Shown here: piece by piece, positions 24,270 through 36,370 of the stretch | Numbering within the stretch: position 1 is the stretch's first letter | How the letters are laid out: each line of letters starts with the position of its first letter | From: Sapria himalayana | Lineage: Eukaryota; Streptophyta; Magnoliopsida; Malpighiales; Rafflesiaceae | Length of the DNA: 64,000 bases | NCBI GenBank assembly: GCA_029783825.1 | Contig: JAREIK010009642.1 | Coordinates: forward strand, 1-64,000 | Direction of reading: 5' to 3' | Notes under the pieces: model-generated | Database searches by the model: none | What the model was told of the DNA's origin: nothing | The model's input: only the letters and a program-made list of their open reading frames with translations | Translations under genes and position numbers: made by a program

Positions 24270-24860
24270 CTAAATGTTTAACAATATATAATTTTTTATA
24301 ATTATATATATTATATGTATAATAACAATTAACTATAAATAATTATATCTTACTATATGTATAACTATACAAAATTTATACATAACTATATTTAAATATA
24401 TATTTAACAACATATATTTAATATACATTTTTATATATTAGTATAAAAAATGTGTTTTAGTATATCTATACCTATACATAACTATATGTATAAATATGAA
24501 ATTATATGAAAATATTTATACATACATACATGTATAAATATAAGTTTAACTATACGTGTAACAAAATGTATAACCATATGTAACTATATTTATAATTTTA
24601 TATATAAAAACATACAACATAAAGTTTAACTATATGTGTATAACTATATATAAATATTTGTATAACTATAAAAACTCTATATAAATAGATATAACTTTAT
24701 TTTTAATTATGCATACATATTTGTATAAATATATTTAAATCTATATAATTATTTAAAACTATACATTTATGTATAACTACTTATAACTACTTTTATGCAT
24801 GTATCTATATATAACTATATGTTTAACTATATATAATTATGTATAACTACATATACAATG
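23270..24860. repeat. AT-rich satellite-like array, TATAACTATATGTA family
   Basis: About 1.6 kb of loosely repeated TATAACTATATGTATAACTA, ATAACTATATTTGTAACTA and similar phrases, including a pure (AT)n run at about 24222-24268. Longer phrases recur across it: AAAAATGTGTTTTAGTATAT at about 24445 and a close copy at about 23868, both followed by CTATACCTATACATAACTAT. This shows internal duplication with a period near 577 bp. No gene. Confidence 0.8.
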
Positions 24861-25129
24861 TGTATACTAACATATAATTATTAATGGGATAATACTAATT
24901 TGTTGCACTAACTTAATTAAATGGCAAAAGATATATAATCAACTATATTTAAGCACATAGCATGAGAGTATCAATTGGTCAGGCTCATATATGGTATAAT
25001 ACAATTAAGGTACACTTACCTAATCCTAGCCGTTAGGCCTCAGACAAATATATAAACTTATGTATGACAAAAGATGTAATATCTAATAGTTTTCTATAGA
25101 AGAAAATTTGCTTTTCTTTTATGTTATTC
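24861..25129. other. Spacer before the pyrimidine tract
   Basis: Short mixed-composition stretch. I see no gene or element terminus. Confidence 0.4.
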
Positions 25130-25432
25130 CTCATTCTAACATTGCATTCTTTGCGAGTCTCTCTCTCCTCTCTAATTCTTTCTGTGTCACTCTCTTCCTC
25201 TTTTTCTTTCTGTGTAACTCTCTCTCTCTCTCTTGTTATTTTCTTTCTCACTCTCCTTTCTTACTTATTATATCTCTCTCTCTCTCTCTCTCCCTCCCTC
25301 TCTCCCTCCCTCTCTCTCTCTCTCCCTCTTTCTCCCTTTCACCATTTCTCTCCCCCTCTCTCTACCCCCTTTCTCTCTCTCTCTCTCTCTCTCCACCTTC
25401 TCTCTCCCTCTCCCTCTCCCTCTCCCCCTTCA
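25130..25432. repeat. Polypyrimidine (CT)n/(CCCT)n tract
   Basis: About 300 bp almost purely C and T on the plus strand: CTCTCTCT runs mixed with CCCTCTCTCC and TTTCTCCC. Three plus-strand open frames encode Ser/Leu/Pro-rich protein and one minus-strand frame encodes Glu/Arg-rich protein, because the tract lacks stops. Long homopurine-homopyrimidine mirror tracts can form triplex DNA. Confidence 0.95.
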
Positions 25433-25824
25433 AACTTTAAATGTCTTTTGTTTTTGCTTTCCTTTCTTGTACATTATCGTATTTTGCTCCCTTTATCTAG
25501 TAATACCATGATATCTATTAATCTCTATCATGCTAAAATTACTTTATCTATTTATGTAGATTTTACAAATGCATTGCCTTGATATTCATGGTCATTTAAT
25601 TTTTAAATATTCATATTTAAAGTAATTTTATTTAATTATTAGTATATTTTGAAGTAATAGAATGTTTAATTCAAAAAAAATATTTGAGCATTATTTTTTG
25701 TAATTAACAGGACAAAATGAGTTCATATCATAAGTGAATGTACTAAAGGTTTATTAATGTAATTTTAATTAAAGATTTTTTGAGTGGCTTAAAACTTCAT
25801 CAATTTTGCATGTAGTCAATCGAG

Positions 25825-28800
25825 ATGGATAGATAGAGAAAAAATTAAGGTCCATGTATCATCACAGGTGTTAGAATATCCCTTTTCGTGATGCAAACAC
25901 TATAAGATACCATTTGGCTAAATATGGCTTTGTGCCAAATTATTTTGATTGGATTTATAATGGGGAAAGTACAATGGCTCTGAACATTGACCAAAATGAG
26001 GATATTGAATTGTTTGCTTGTGGTGAAAAAGTATCAAACACATACCATAGAATGATCACGTAAGCTATTGGTGCTGACTTCAATAAGGATTACGTGGATG
26101 AACCACCTAATCATGAAGCTCATAAATTTTATGAAATACTTAAAGCTGCAGATAAAGTGTTGTAGCCTAGTTGTAAAATACATTTTCAATTGTTATTCGT
26201 GGCTCGACTTATGAGCATTAAGTTAGAAAATCATATGTTTGAATAATTATTTGATCAAGTGTCAAAACTGATGAAGGAGATTGTTCCGGATAATAATTTG
26301 ATCACTAATAACTTTTACAACACTATGAAGTTACTACGAAGAATGGGTCTACCAGTCGAAAATTTTGATTGTTATTTCAATGGATGTATTTATATTGGGG
26401 TGGTGATAGTGATTTAATTAGCGGTAAGTTTTGTGATCATCCTTGATTTAAGAAGGCATCTCGTGTTGTAGATACGCGACAAAAAATGAAAGTTGCATTT
26501 AACAAGATGTATTATTTTTTATTAATTCCTCGATTACTCATACTATATGCAACAAATGATATAGCAATGATATGAGGTGATATTCTGAGTATGAGGTTGA
26601 AGAAGGGGTAATGCGCCATCCATCAGATTTACTTGCTTGGAAGCATTTTAATTTAATACATCAAGATTTTGTAGCTGAAAGTCCAAAAGTGAGATTGGGT
26701 CTCTGCATAGATGGATTTCAACCATTCGAGCAATCTGGACAATAGTATTCAACATGACAAGTTAGTGGCACATTATAACTTGCCTCTATGGTTGTGTAAG
26801 AAGGAGCAATATATGTTTTTTTCAAAAGTGGTTCCAGGGCCAAAAAATCCGAAAGACATGCTGGATGTTTTCTTACAGCCTCTTAAAGTATAGTTAAATC
26901 ATTTGTGGGATGTTGGTGTGAATACATATGATATCTCAAAAAATAAAATTTTCATTATGTGGGTGACCCTTATGTGGACAGTAAGTGATATTTTTGCATA
27001 TTCAATGTTGTTTCTGGAGTACTATAGTATGATTCGCATGCCCACTTTGCATGAAAAATTATGATGCATTTACCCTCAAATTTAGTTGTAAATAGTCATG
27101 GTTTGATAACCATCGTAAGTTTCAACATATGAATCATCCATTTCAAAGAAATAGAACTACATTTCAAAAAAATAAAAATGTTATGATAGTTGCACAAGTA
27201 GTTCATCCAGGAGATGATATTATGAAAGAGATATAGAGTTTGGGTTTAAAAAAGGTAACTAAAAAGGATGCTACTGGAAGTAATGGACCAATAGGAAAAA
27301 TATTAGGCTGTAGTTAACGTAGTATATTTTGGGACTTTCCCTATTGGAATTCCTATATAATTTGTCATAATTTAGATTAATGCATATTGAAGAAATTGTG
27401 TTTGATAATATTTTCAACACTGTCCTTAATGTAGATGGAAAAATAAAAGACATGTTAAAATCAAGACAAGAGATGAATGATTAATGTCGGCATACTAAAT
27501 TTAATCTGAATGAGGCAACAAAAATATTCCCTAAAGTTCGCTACACACTTGATAAGAAGGCAAGATAGAAATTGTGGGAATGGGTTAAAAATTAAAATTC
27601 CTTTATGAATATGTGTCAAATATGGGTAGATGCGCAGATATAAAAATTTGAATGAAAATTCATGACGATCATGTATTTATATAGATATTAATACCTATTA
27701 CATTCCGTGAATTGCATCCCCTAAGTGTTTGGATGGCCCTTACAGAACTTATTTTGTTTTTTAAACAGCTAACTACAACAATAATCAAAATAGATAACAT
27801 TGTGAGGTTGGAGAATGACATTCCACTTATCATTTGTAAGCTTGAGCAGATATTCCCGCCGAGTTTTTTTGACTCAATGAAGCATTTGCTGGTCCATTTG
27901 GCATATGAAGCAAGGATAGCATGGCCAGTGCAATATAGGTGGATGTATCTTGAAGATAGGAAAATACATATAATTTGCTGTGTTTTATTATTTCATACAT
28001 AAAGTAATATTATAATTTAATATAATTAAAACCTAACATTGTGGTTGTAGGTATCTTCGTAAGTTGAAATTGAATGTTAGAAACAAGACAAAAGTTGAAG
28101 GTTCAATTTGTAATGCATATCTAGTAGAAGAAGTATCATCATTTTGTTCTTATTATTTTGAGAATCATGTCAATACAAAGAATAGAAATGTGCCTCGGAA
28201 TGATGAAGGTCATGTGATGGTAGAAGGTGATTATGTGGACAAACTATCTATCTTCAAGCATCCTGGAAGATCATTTGGAAGAGCAATAAAAATATGTATG
28301 ATAGATGAAGAGTACAAAGCAACCGGAGCTATGTTTTACTTAATTGTGAGGAGGTTGCACCATATATTGAGTATTTATACCCAAAATGGTTGCAAGTTTA
28401 ATCATATTTTAATTTTATCTTTAATAGGAATTATTAAAAATTGATATACATTTTATTCTCTCTTTTTATATTTGTGCATTATTTATGTTGAGCAATTAAA
28501 ATATAGGCAACCAGTAATTTCCAGCAATTATGTCGATTATATGCTAGAAACTAAATTGCGAATTGGTTCAAAAATTATGCGAGAATTATTAAGTTTTAAA
28601 TTTTGAATTATTTAATTTATTAGTATCTTTTATTTTTTAATATCATTTTTAAAATTTATATCATATAAAATTGATCCTTCAAATGGAAATTCAAATATTT
28701 TCATTCAGAATCTAAGTAAAAGCCCATTTAGATTTGTGACAACCTATCTTGGGTATTTTATCAATGGATAAAAATTTAACACAATCAAGCATGGTTCTTC

Positions 28801-29397
28801 TGAAACAACAATGAATATTGGTGTATGCATTAAAGGCTCAGGTTATAGTGTAGATGATTTTAATTATCATGGTCAGCTCAAACAAGTTATTGAGTTAGAG
28901 TATCTTGGACTCGAAAATAACAGGATTGTATTATTAAAGTGCGAGTTGTTTAATCCTACATGAAATATGAGCACAAAGATTCATTCGGATTATAAGTTAG
29001 TAGATGTTAACCATAAATGAAAATATAATTGATATGAGCCATTTATTATGGTAGTTCAAGCCACTCAAATATATTATTGTATATATCCAAGTTTATCTCG
29101 TGATAAGAGTAATTAGTGCGTGATTTGCAAAATCAAAGCCTGATCAAATTTTGAAGTACCAACATCACAACAAAGAAGTGCAGACTTAGATATTGCACCA
29201 GTATTCTAGGAAGATGACATAAATAATATTTAGCCTGTGCATGTAGATGAATATCTAAAAAATTTATGTTACTCAAATAGTGGCCTAATAGAGATTGAAG
29301 ATGATCAAATTCTATCTGAAGAAGAGTTTGAACTTAATCAAAATTAGAGAAAATATCAGAAGATCCATTGGAGGATGACAGTGATACCGATAATTAA
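25825..29397 (+). pseudogene. CACTA (En/Spm) Tnp2-like transposase, decayed
   Basis: Homologous to plant Tnp2/TnpD transposases, the catalytic nuclear proteins of CACTA elements. The likely start is ATG 25825 (MDR, the usual N-terminus, then a stop). Domains run in order. Transposase-associated domain at about 25885-25970 (YHLAKYGFVPNYFDW). A DxEPPN-type region at about 26080-26380 (DEPPNHEAHKFYEILKAAD, VARLMSIKLEN). Tnp2 core at about 26560-26900 (EGVMRHPSDLLAWKHFN, VRLGLCIDGFQPF, VVPGPKNPKDMLDVFLQPL). DUF4218-type region at 27712-28440 (HLAYEARIAWPVQYRWM, VRNKTKVEGSICNAYLVEE). DUF4216-type region at about 28700-29090 (GYFING, ELEYLGLENNRIVLLKCELF). An acidic tail ends EDDSDTDN-stop at 29397. 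It is interrupted by many stops and shifts. A possible intron lies at 28003-28048, before YLRKLKLN. The downstream TnpA-like gene completes the usual pair. Confidence 0.88.
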
Positions 29398-29537
29398 ACT
29401 GTTATAATTGTATTGTAATATTAAACTATCAAAGAGTTTCTATATTTTGTTGAAATCTATCGGTGTGTTTTATTCTAAAATGCATGCTTGTTCATCATAT
29501 CTGTATTATTTGTTCTATATTTTATTTTGTACAGCAG

Positions 29538-31503
29538 ATGGCGCATAAAAGACATGGCCGTGGTGGAGTTGGACGTGGATGCAAAAATGAACCAAATTCA
29601 TCTAGTATGTTACAATATGTTGCAAAATCAGTACAATTTCATATCCACAATATCCAGACTTCAACATCATAATCACCATCTCCATTTCTATCAGCATCAC
29701 CATCATTGAGACCTCTACTATTACCTTTATCAGATATAAGCCCACCATCCATTATGCTTCCTGCACACGCTTTTGATCCATCTCTATCTTCTACACCACA
29801 TTTTAGACCGATAGTTTCCCCATTAACAAAACCAATGACATCATCAAATGCTGTGCCTTCCTCTACATTCAGTCTAAGTTAGTAATTGAGATTATGGATG
29901 AGATGTAAAAAAAATATGTAAATATGACTTGAAAAAAAAATCTGATGTTACTGTCTGTGGCTTTTTTTAAATATATAGGTATGATTTGCATGTTTTCTAT
30001 GTTATTTATTTATTGTATAGTTTTATTCCATCTCATAAGTGTTCGACTATAATTACAAAGTATTTCAAGAAAATGAATGATTATAAAGCGTTCTCCAGGA
30101 AGAAAGTTTCTAAATCAACAAAAGAGTCATATTTTAATGACTTTTAGGTAAAAATAACAAAACAAACACATTGAAAAATAATTATCAAATTACTTAACTA
30201 TTATGTTGGTTATTATTCAAGCAGCAAATAATAAAATTTTATTGTTAATATAAATTCTTTTGTGATTTTTTATATAAAGAATAAGTACACATGGGCACTC
30301 AAATTTGATGTAAAGATAAAATCATTATGGGAGATCAAAGCTAATCAACGGTATTTTGATTTTGTCCATAAATTTAATAATATGTAAGAAAGGCTTGATT
30401 TTATATCCGATGATGACTGGCCTGAGTGGCTTAAGTATTGGGAGGAGTCAGATGTGAAAAAAAAAATCAGATATTGCCGGCAAAAATCAACGAAGTGAGG
30501 TTGCTGGACTAGGTAGAGGAAACTATCGACACACAGGATGGTTGAAGTCGAGCATTGAGCACGCTCAAGATTTGGTACAATTTTAAAATTGTAAACATTT
30601 ATATGTTTAGTGGTTGTCCTAATAGTCTAATAAATCAAATATATGCATGGTTTTATTAATTTTATTAAAATTTTTGATCATTTGTTATTTTATGACTTAA
30701 TAAATACATGTTCTAGGCTGGATAATTGGGTTGAGATCCCAATTTTATGAGATTTTTAAGAAGATGTATGTGAAGAAAGTGGATGGTCACTTTGTTGACA
30801 ATAAGACTCAGATGATTGCTGTAAAAATCTATTATATTTATAAAATTTTTATTATACTACAATACAATTTGAAAGTTATTTGGAATGCAAAATAATTAGT
30901 TTATTTTTTGTATATCTATAATAGTATTTTCTACTATTTTATCTCAGGAACTCTTGGAAGAACGTGTGACAACTACTTATCAACGAGTTAAGGGTCTATG
31001 GATCTTCAACCAATTGACTATGATCCTATTTATTTGGAGACCATAAGAGGTCGTGAGTAGCAACGAGTGCACGAGATTTTTTCAAAGGGAGTGACACTTT
31101 GTTGTAGCATTTGTGCTTCTAATTCATATGTCTCAACAATAGTGGATGAGGTGGTTGAACAAGCAATGGAAATAAATGAACGTATTGTAATTATCAAGAC
31201 CGAAATGAAAAGAAGGATGAGCAGATATCTCATTTGAAGGAATAAATATATGAAATTAAAGAACACAAAGATGAGCAGTATACTAATTTGAAGGAAGACA
31301 TACAAGAAATGAAAGAAGAAAAGGAGGAGCTGATTACTTATTTGATGGAAGAAATGCAAGAAATCAAAGAAATGAATGAAGAGATGAAAGAAATTAAGAA
31401 TATAATGCAATAGCAGATGTCCTATGTGGAGTCACAATTAGTAGCATTGACGCAACAAGTAGCATTACGAGATCTAGCTATGAAACCTCACAGGAAAAGC
31501 TAG
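29538..31503 (+). pseudogene. CACTA TnpA-like protein (plant transposase, Ptta/En/Spm type), decayed
   Basis: Probable homologue of the TnpA/Ptta accessory proteins that bind CACTA subterminal repeats. ATG 29538 follows an acceptor-like TTTGTACAG and starts MAHKRHGRGGVGRG, the Gly/Arg-rich N-terminus usual for the family. A Pro/Ser-rich stretch follows. At about 30285-30580 comes the conserved region with WALKFDVKIKSLWEIK and DDWPEWLKYWEESDVKKK, then KKMYVKKVDGHFVDNKTQ (about 30755). At 30950-31030 is ELLEERVTTTY. The C-terminus (31230-31410) is a Lys/Glu-rich coiled coil (EEMQEIKEMNEEMKEIKN). The frame ends KPHRKS-stop at 31501-31503. Introns are likely at about 29880-30050, 30150-30280, 30580-30715 and 30820-30947. 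Stops and frameshifts show it is dead. Confidence 0.8.
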
Positions 31504-31743
31504 CACAAAATTCCCTACTAATTATGAGGATGATTTCGTATGAAAATTATTTCTGAACTATTATTGATTTTTGTCTATGTGGAGCAAAACTTGATGTGAT
31601 TTTTATCTAGACAGACAAATATATTTATTATAATTTGGACTCCATTGAATGGTTTAAATTAGATAGACAGGCAAATAAATTATATTAATAAATAATTATC
31701 GACGGATTATACATTTTATTTGTCTATCTCATATTTATCTATT

Positions 31744-31775
31744 ATAGTAATAAACATTATAATGTTTATTACTAT
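31744..31775. repeat. Perfect 32-bp palindrome
   Basis: ATAGTAATAAACATTA followed at once by its exact complement TAATGTTTATTACTAT, with no spacer. It lies where TATC-oriented sequence on the left (31715-31742) gives way to mostly GATA-oriented sequence on the right. Confidence 0.95.
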
Positions 31776-31779
31776 TATA

Positions 31780-32645
31780 CAAATTGGATATATATATTTG
31801 TCTATCGATATAGATGGATAGATAGAGACTATAGATAAACACATATATATCTATATATTAGTTAAATGTATCTTTCTATATATATTTAATAGATAGATAT
31901 ATCTATTTATCAATTAGAGATATGATTGAATTATCTATCTTTTTTTTCTGTATATATATCCATTGCTATATGTTTGTCAATTTATCCATCATGTCTAACA
32001 AAACATATAGATAGATAGATACATGTCTTTAAATAGTAATGTCTATAAATATAATATTAGTATGTGAAAAATTATAAGTTGTGTATAGCATTTCTATCTA
32101 TCTAGAGATTGATAGATTAATAGAGAGTAGATAGGTTCATATCTGTCTATAATCTATATATTATTAGATAGACTAGTAGACATGTAGACAAATAGATACA
32201 TAAATAGATAGATCGATATATAGATAGATAGATAGAAAAACATATAGATAGATATATAGGCAAGTAGATAGTTAGATAGATAGAAAAATATATATATAGA
32301 ATGATATAATGATATACATATATGAAATAAACATATAGACATGTAGAGAGATTAATAGATCAATAGTTAGATAGACAGACTGATAGATAGATAGATTGAC
32401 ATATAGAGAGATATACAAATAGTCAGATAGATTAATAGACATATAGAGAGAAACAGATTGATAAATAATCATATAGATAGATTGATAGATATCAACATAG
32501 ACAAATAGATAGATAGATAAATAGGTAGACAGATAGACAGACATATACATAGATAATTATATAGATAGATAGTTTGATAAATAGATAGATAGATAGAATG
32601 ATACATTGATAGATAGATAGATAGACAGATAGGCAAATAAATAAA
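31780..32645. repeat. Degenerate (GATA)n/(GACA)n array
   Basis: From 31780 to about 32090 both orientations are mixed with AT-rich sequence (small palindromes such as ATAGATAGATATATCTAT). From about 32095 to 32640 it is continuous GATA with GACA, AATA and similar variants. It ends three to five bases before the CACTATAAAA terminus at 32646. Minus-strand open frames with YLSIYLSI repeats are artefacts. Confidence 0.92.
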
Positions 32646-33283
32646 CACTATAAAAAATTCTCAAATAGCAAGGGAAATTTCCCTATCTTATTGGGTTTAT
32701 CCCATCGCTAAAATAGATTAATAATAGATTTATGATGCAATTTATCCCAAGCTAATGTGCTTTTCACAAAATTTTAGCAATAAAAAAAATTTCCTAGCAA
32801 ATTTTTGAACGACAGAAATTCCCTACTAATTATATTTATTTCCTTGCAAATTTCGATCATAATTAAGAGTAGTAATTAATATTTTTCGAATAAATATATA
32901 TATATAAATTTTGCTAGCTAAATTAGCAAAGGAAAAATCCCTAGCTATTTTCATAATTTTATTTTTTTACAAAAGATTTTTAATTACATATATTTAACTT
33001 TTATTTTAAATTGAAAATAACATATCCTATAAACTGTTATTTATAAATAACAACAAGTAAAATCAGTTAATAAATTATTCTAATACAATAGTTACATAGT
33101 TAAAATAAAAACATAACATAGGTATATAATCTTTTAAATCTAAATTATCATCCTCATCATTAACTGGTGCATTTGTGCTAGGCTCTCTGGTGCGGGTACA
33201 CTTCTAGAACTCGGTGTGCTATCTGTCTCATCAAGGTTACTAGTTGTGACTCCATATAGGTCATCTACTATTGCATTGCATTC
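32646..33283 (-). repeat. Left inverted arm of the CACTA composite
   Basis: Reverse complement of this arm matches 44602-45252 in order. Shared landmarks: ATGCAATGCAATAG versus ATGCAATACAACAA; TAATGATGAGGAT; GATTATATACCTATG then TTATGTTTTTATTTTAACT (longest shared run); TCTTAATTA with AAATTTGCAAGGAAA versus AAAATTAGCAAGGAAA; CAAATAGC near the end. Confidence 0.85.
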
Positions 33284-33425
33284 TTCATTTCTTTCATATC
33301 ATCATTCACTTCTTTCATTTCATACTTTTCTTCCTTCAAAAAAGTTATGTGAAGATCCATAAAACTTCAACTGGCTTAGAAGTAGCTGTCATACATTTTT
33401 CAATGAGTTCCTGTGATAAAATAGA
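33150..33425 (-). pseudogene. TnpA-like C-terminus, minus strand, internally deleted
   Basis: Minus-strand sequence from 33411 begins AGGAACTCATTGAAAAATG, like AGGAACTCTTGGAAGAACG at 30948. After the LWIF segment it jumps to the coiled-coil tail (GAAATGAAAGAAGTGAATGA) and ends with the TnpA stop region. About 200 bp present in the 25.8-31.5 kb copy is missing. A plus-strand open frame at 33271-33537 is its shadow. Confidence 0.75.
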
Positions 33426-33639
33426 AAATAAAAAGTTAATGCTAGATATAAATAAATTAAATATTATATTTTTCATTACAAACTTAACTCTCAATATTTA
33501 TTGTAGTAGTCAAATAGTTATGGAACCACCAAAGTAGTGGCCACTTTCATAACAACAATATAGTTTTTACTCACATGATTCTACATGGAAAATCACTTTC
33601 TTTGATATATATAAAAAAAACCCAATGAGCACAAGCTAC

Positions 33640-33800
33640 ATTTTGCACACACTACACCATGGATGCATCAAATATTCACATGGTGCACGTCCTATACATC
33701 AAGCACCCATGCAAGTTCACTACACCACACACACACTGTGCACTTCCAGGCAGTTATGCACCATGGCTAAGCATCTACGTGACCATATCTCATGGCATCG
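33640..33800. other. CAC/TGCAC-rich segment
   Basis: Sequence rich in CACAC, ACACC and TGCAC (for example CACACACTACACCATGGATG), resembling blocks at 7566-7960 and 36640-36780. Plus-strand open frames across it have no recognisable domain. Confidence 0.4.
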
Positions 33801-33871
33801 CTGTCCGCTGGACCACGCACCCACTAATAGCATATGCTTGCAAAATAAATCAAACTCTGATAAGAACTTTT

Positions 33872-34145
33872 AAAAACACCTTTTGCCACAACTTCTGTAA
33901 TCTCGAGCCGCTTGATCTAATTGATACTTTCTCTTTTGGTGAATTGACCTATCAATGTTACATGCATTAATGACTGCCTCAGTTGATATCATTGTACTTT
34001 ATATAAGATTTGAGTTACCATAAATATGCTCTATCAATGTTCCATTGTGCATGAACTCATAAACAAGCATACTTCCTCCCTCGTGAAAATATATAATGAA
34101 TTGCACTAATTTTCTATGATGTATTCTTGAAAGTAGAGTCATCTA
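33872..34145 (-). pseudogene. Receptor-like protein kinase fragment (LRR-type RLK)
   Basis: Minus strand from 34142 to about 34012 is open and reads TLLSRIHHRKLVQFIIYFHE followed by SMLVYEFMHNGTLIEHIYG. This matches the kinase N-lobe of plant receptor kinases (LLSRIHHRNLV and MLVYEFMHNGTLKEHLYG are typical of a group of membrane LRR receptor kinases). After about 75 bases of unrelated or intronic sequence, 33933-33872 reads ESIN-stop-IKRLEIT then EVVAKG, matching the next segment (WIKRLEIAEDAAKG), with TAG in place of the Trp codon. The ATP-binding loop, catalytic loop and activation segment are absent. It is a captured or degraded piece of a kinase gene inside the CACTA composite. The exact subfamily is uncertain. 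Confidence 0.75.
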
Positions 34146-35829
34146 TAAGAGATACAGAAATGGTCCAAACAACAATTAGTAGCTACAATTTTTTATAAGA
34201 ATAAAAAAGATATTTTAGCATTGTGCGTTAACCTAGAAGTTATCATGGATAAAAAAAATAATATATGATTATGTTTTTTTTTGTTGAGATATGTTTCTAG
34301 TTTGTATATAGTTCAGTCAATGAGCTATTCATAGTGTTCAGGGTGCTCCAATCTCATAGGTTATATTTATTCACGCATCATTGTTAATAAAGTTGCATTA
34401 TTTCATTTTTACTTTCTAACATGATATCAAAGACCAATACCACTAGAACTTTAAGAAAATTAAATAAAAAAAATTTTTTTAGAGAAAGAAATATTGAAAA
34501 GTTAGTTAAGAGAAGTCATTGTTAAGCATGTTGTTCAAACCATAAAAGAGCCTAAGGGTAAAAACTATAAAAAATAGGAGAATTATCGAAGGTGTAAACT
34601 TATTTCATGGAAGATTTGCTTAGGTTATATTCGATGAGATAGACATATTAAATAAAGTTGCCAAATAGACAATTTTAATAATATATACATATTATTAAAA
34701 TTATCTATGTTTTTTGATATCCCTCTACCATGGAATATATAGATATCTAATATATTGCTTGTTCAAAATTCTTTTTATATATACACATAGATAGATATAT
34801 TTTGTAGATAGAGGGATATTGCTAATTAATCATATAGGGCGGCATCATCATGTCTTTCTTTTATATATTTTTTATACATTACCTATTCTACAAATAAGTA
34901 ATGTATTAAAATAGATTTATCAATCAGATATTAAAACTCATGGAGGGAACGTATATTTATCTATTTGTAATCTTTATATTTGTCATGTATGACTATCTAA
35001 ATTGTTTTTTCTAAATTCATTTCATTAATTTATAATTAATATTACAAAAATTAAGCATTAAAATTTCATAAATTATTAACCATAAATTTCTTTATTTATG
35101 AAATAATATTATTTAGGGTTAAATAAAAATCTATTTCATTTTTTTATTTAAATTATGTAATTTCTATGATTTTAGTTTACTTTCATATTTTGGTCTTTTT
35201 TTTCTATATATTTACATCCATTTTTTTATTTATAGATTCCATTAAAAAAGAAAACCCTAAGGCATTCAAGCATAAACCATTTTTTCTATCTTTTAAAAGA
35301 GGAAGAGATGAGAAGTGAAAAGGGACTATGGAATCAACCTTCAAATTCTACCTCTTCTTGTTACCTAGTAATATTATAATTTCTCTTCTCTTTTAGAATA
35401 CTAAATAGATTTCTCTATCTGTCTCAATTTTATTATCACTGGCGGAGTTTGGTTTATAATATTATTTATTTTTCATTTATATTTCATTTATATTTCATTT
35501 TTCCCTAATTTTTCTACTTATTTCTTCTATTTTTACATCACTTATAAGAATTTGACTCTCTGCCATTAATTAAAAAATATACAGTTAGTGTAAACTTTTG
35601 TTCTTTTACTGATTAATTTTTTAGGGTTTCATGGATTTCAAATACAGAATGTATGCTTATTGTTTTCTACTTCTGCAACTTTAAAAAAGATTTGCTTAAT
35701 GTATTTTGCTTCAGTAACTTAAGAAAAAATAAACACAATATTTAGGTGTTATATTTTTATTGTCTCTAAAAATATTATAAATAGATAACATTATATTTAA
35801 ACTTTTATACATTTAATAATCATATGACA
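34146..35829. other. AT-rich spacer
   Basis: No gene recognised. Near 34420-34445 the phrase ATGATATCAAAGACCAATAC resembles the tRNA-Met primer-binding context (TGGTATCAGAGCC) beside retroelement LTRs, but no LTR pair was found. Confidence 0.4.
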
Positions 35830-36370
35830 TTATATATATATATATATCTATACTATAATATATATATAAGCATATTACATTATATATAAACAATGATATG
35901 TTTATATAAACATATAATGTTATATATAAATATTTATACATATATAAATGTTTATAAATATTTATACAATATTTACATAAAACAATCCATTTATATAATT
36001 TTTTATATAAAATTTATATAACATATAAAATGTTTATACATATTTGTAAACAATTATATTACAAATAAATTTTTATATAAATATTAATATTTATAATGTT
36101 TATATAGATGTGATATATATACTATATAATATTTATAAAAGTTTATATATATGTATAAAAATATTTTATACTTATATATATATATATATATATATATTTA
36201 TAAAAATATTTATAAATAAATATATTTTAAACATTTATAAAAATATTTATATATATGTAACATTTATAAAAATATTTTAAACACAACATTATATCTAAAC
36301 ACTTGTATACTTATATAATCATATGTCATTATATATAAAAGTTTATACTTTAATATAAATATGCATCTAA
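35830..36370. repeat. AT-rich low-complexity tract
   Basis: Loosely repeated TTATATAAACATATAATG, ATATTTATAAAAATATTT and (TA)n phrases over about 540 bp. No gene. Confidence 0.8.

Larger units (their letters stand above)
25825..31700 (+). mobile_element. Once-autonomous CACTA element, relic without recognisable ends
   Basis: Holds both gene types of an autonomous CACTA element in the usual order, Tnp2-like then TnpA-like, on the plus strand. Neither terminus is visible. The left side runs into the pyrimidine tract and AT satellite. The right side, where a 500-bp subterminal region should follow the TnpA-like stop (31503), turns after about 280 bp into the GATA-type array. Its TnpA tail matches the tails at 33150-33425 (minus) and 44605-44770 (plus), so all three derive from one family. 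Confidence 0.7.

Noticed and set aside
25108..25582. Ser/Leu/Pro-rich and Glu/Arg-rich open frames
   Set aside because: Artefact of the polypyrimidine tract, which lacks stop codons.
33625..33970. Two overlapping plus-strand open frames of 82-103 codons
   Set aside because: They run through CAC-rich low-complexity sequence and antisense to the receptor-kinase fragment. No domain seen.
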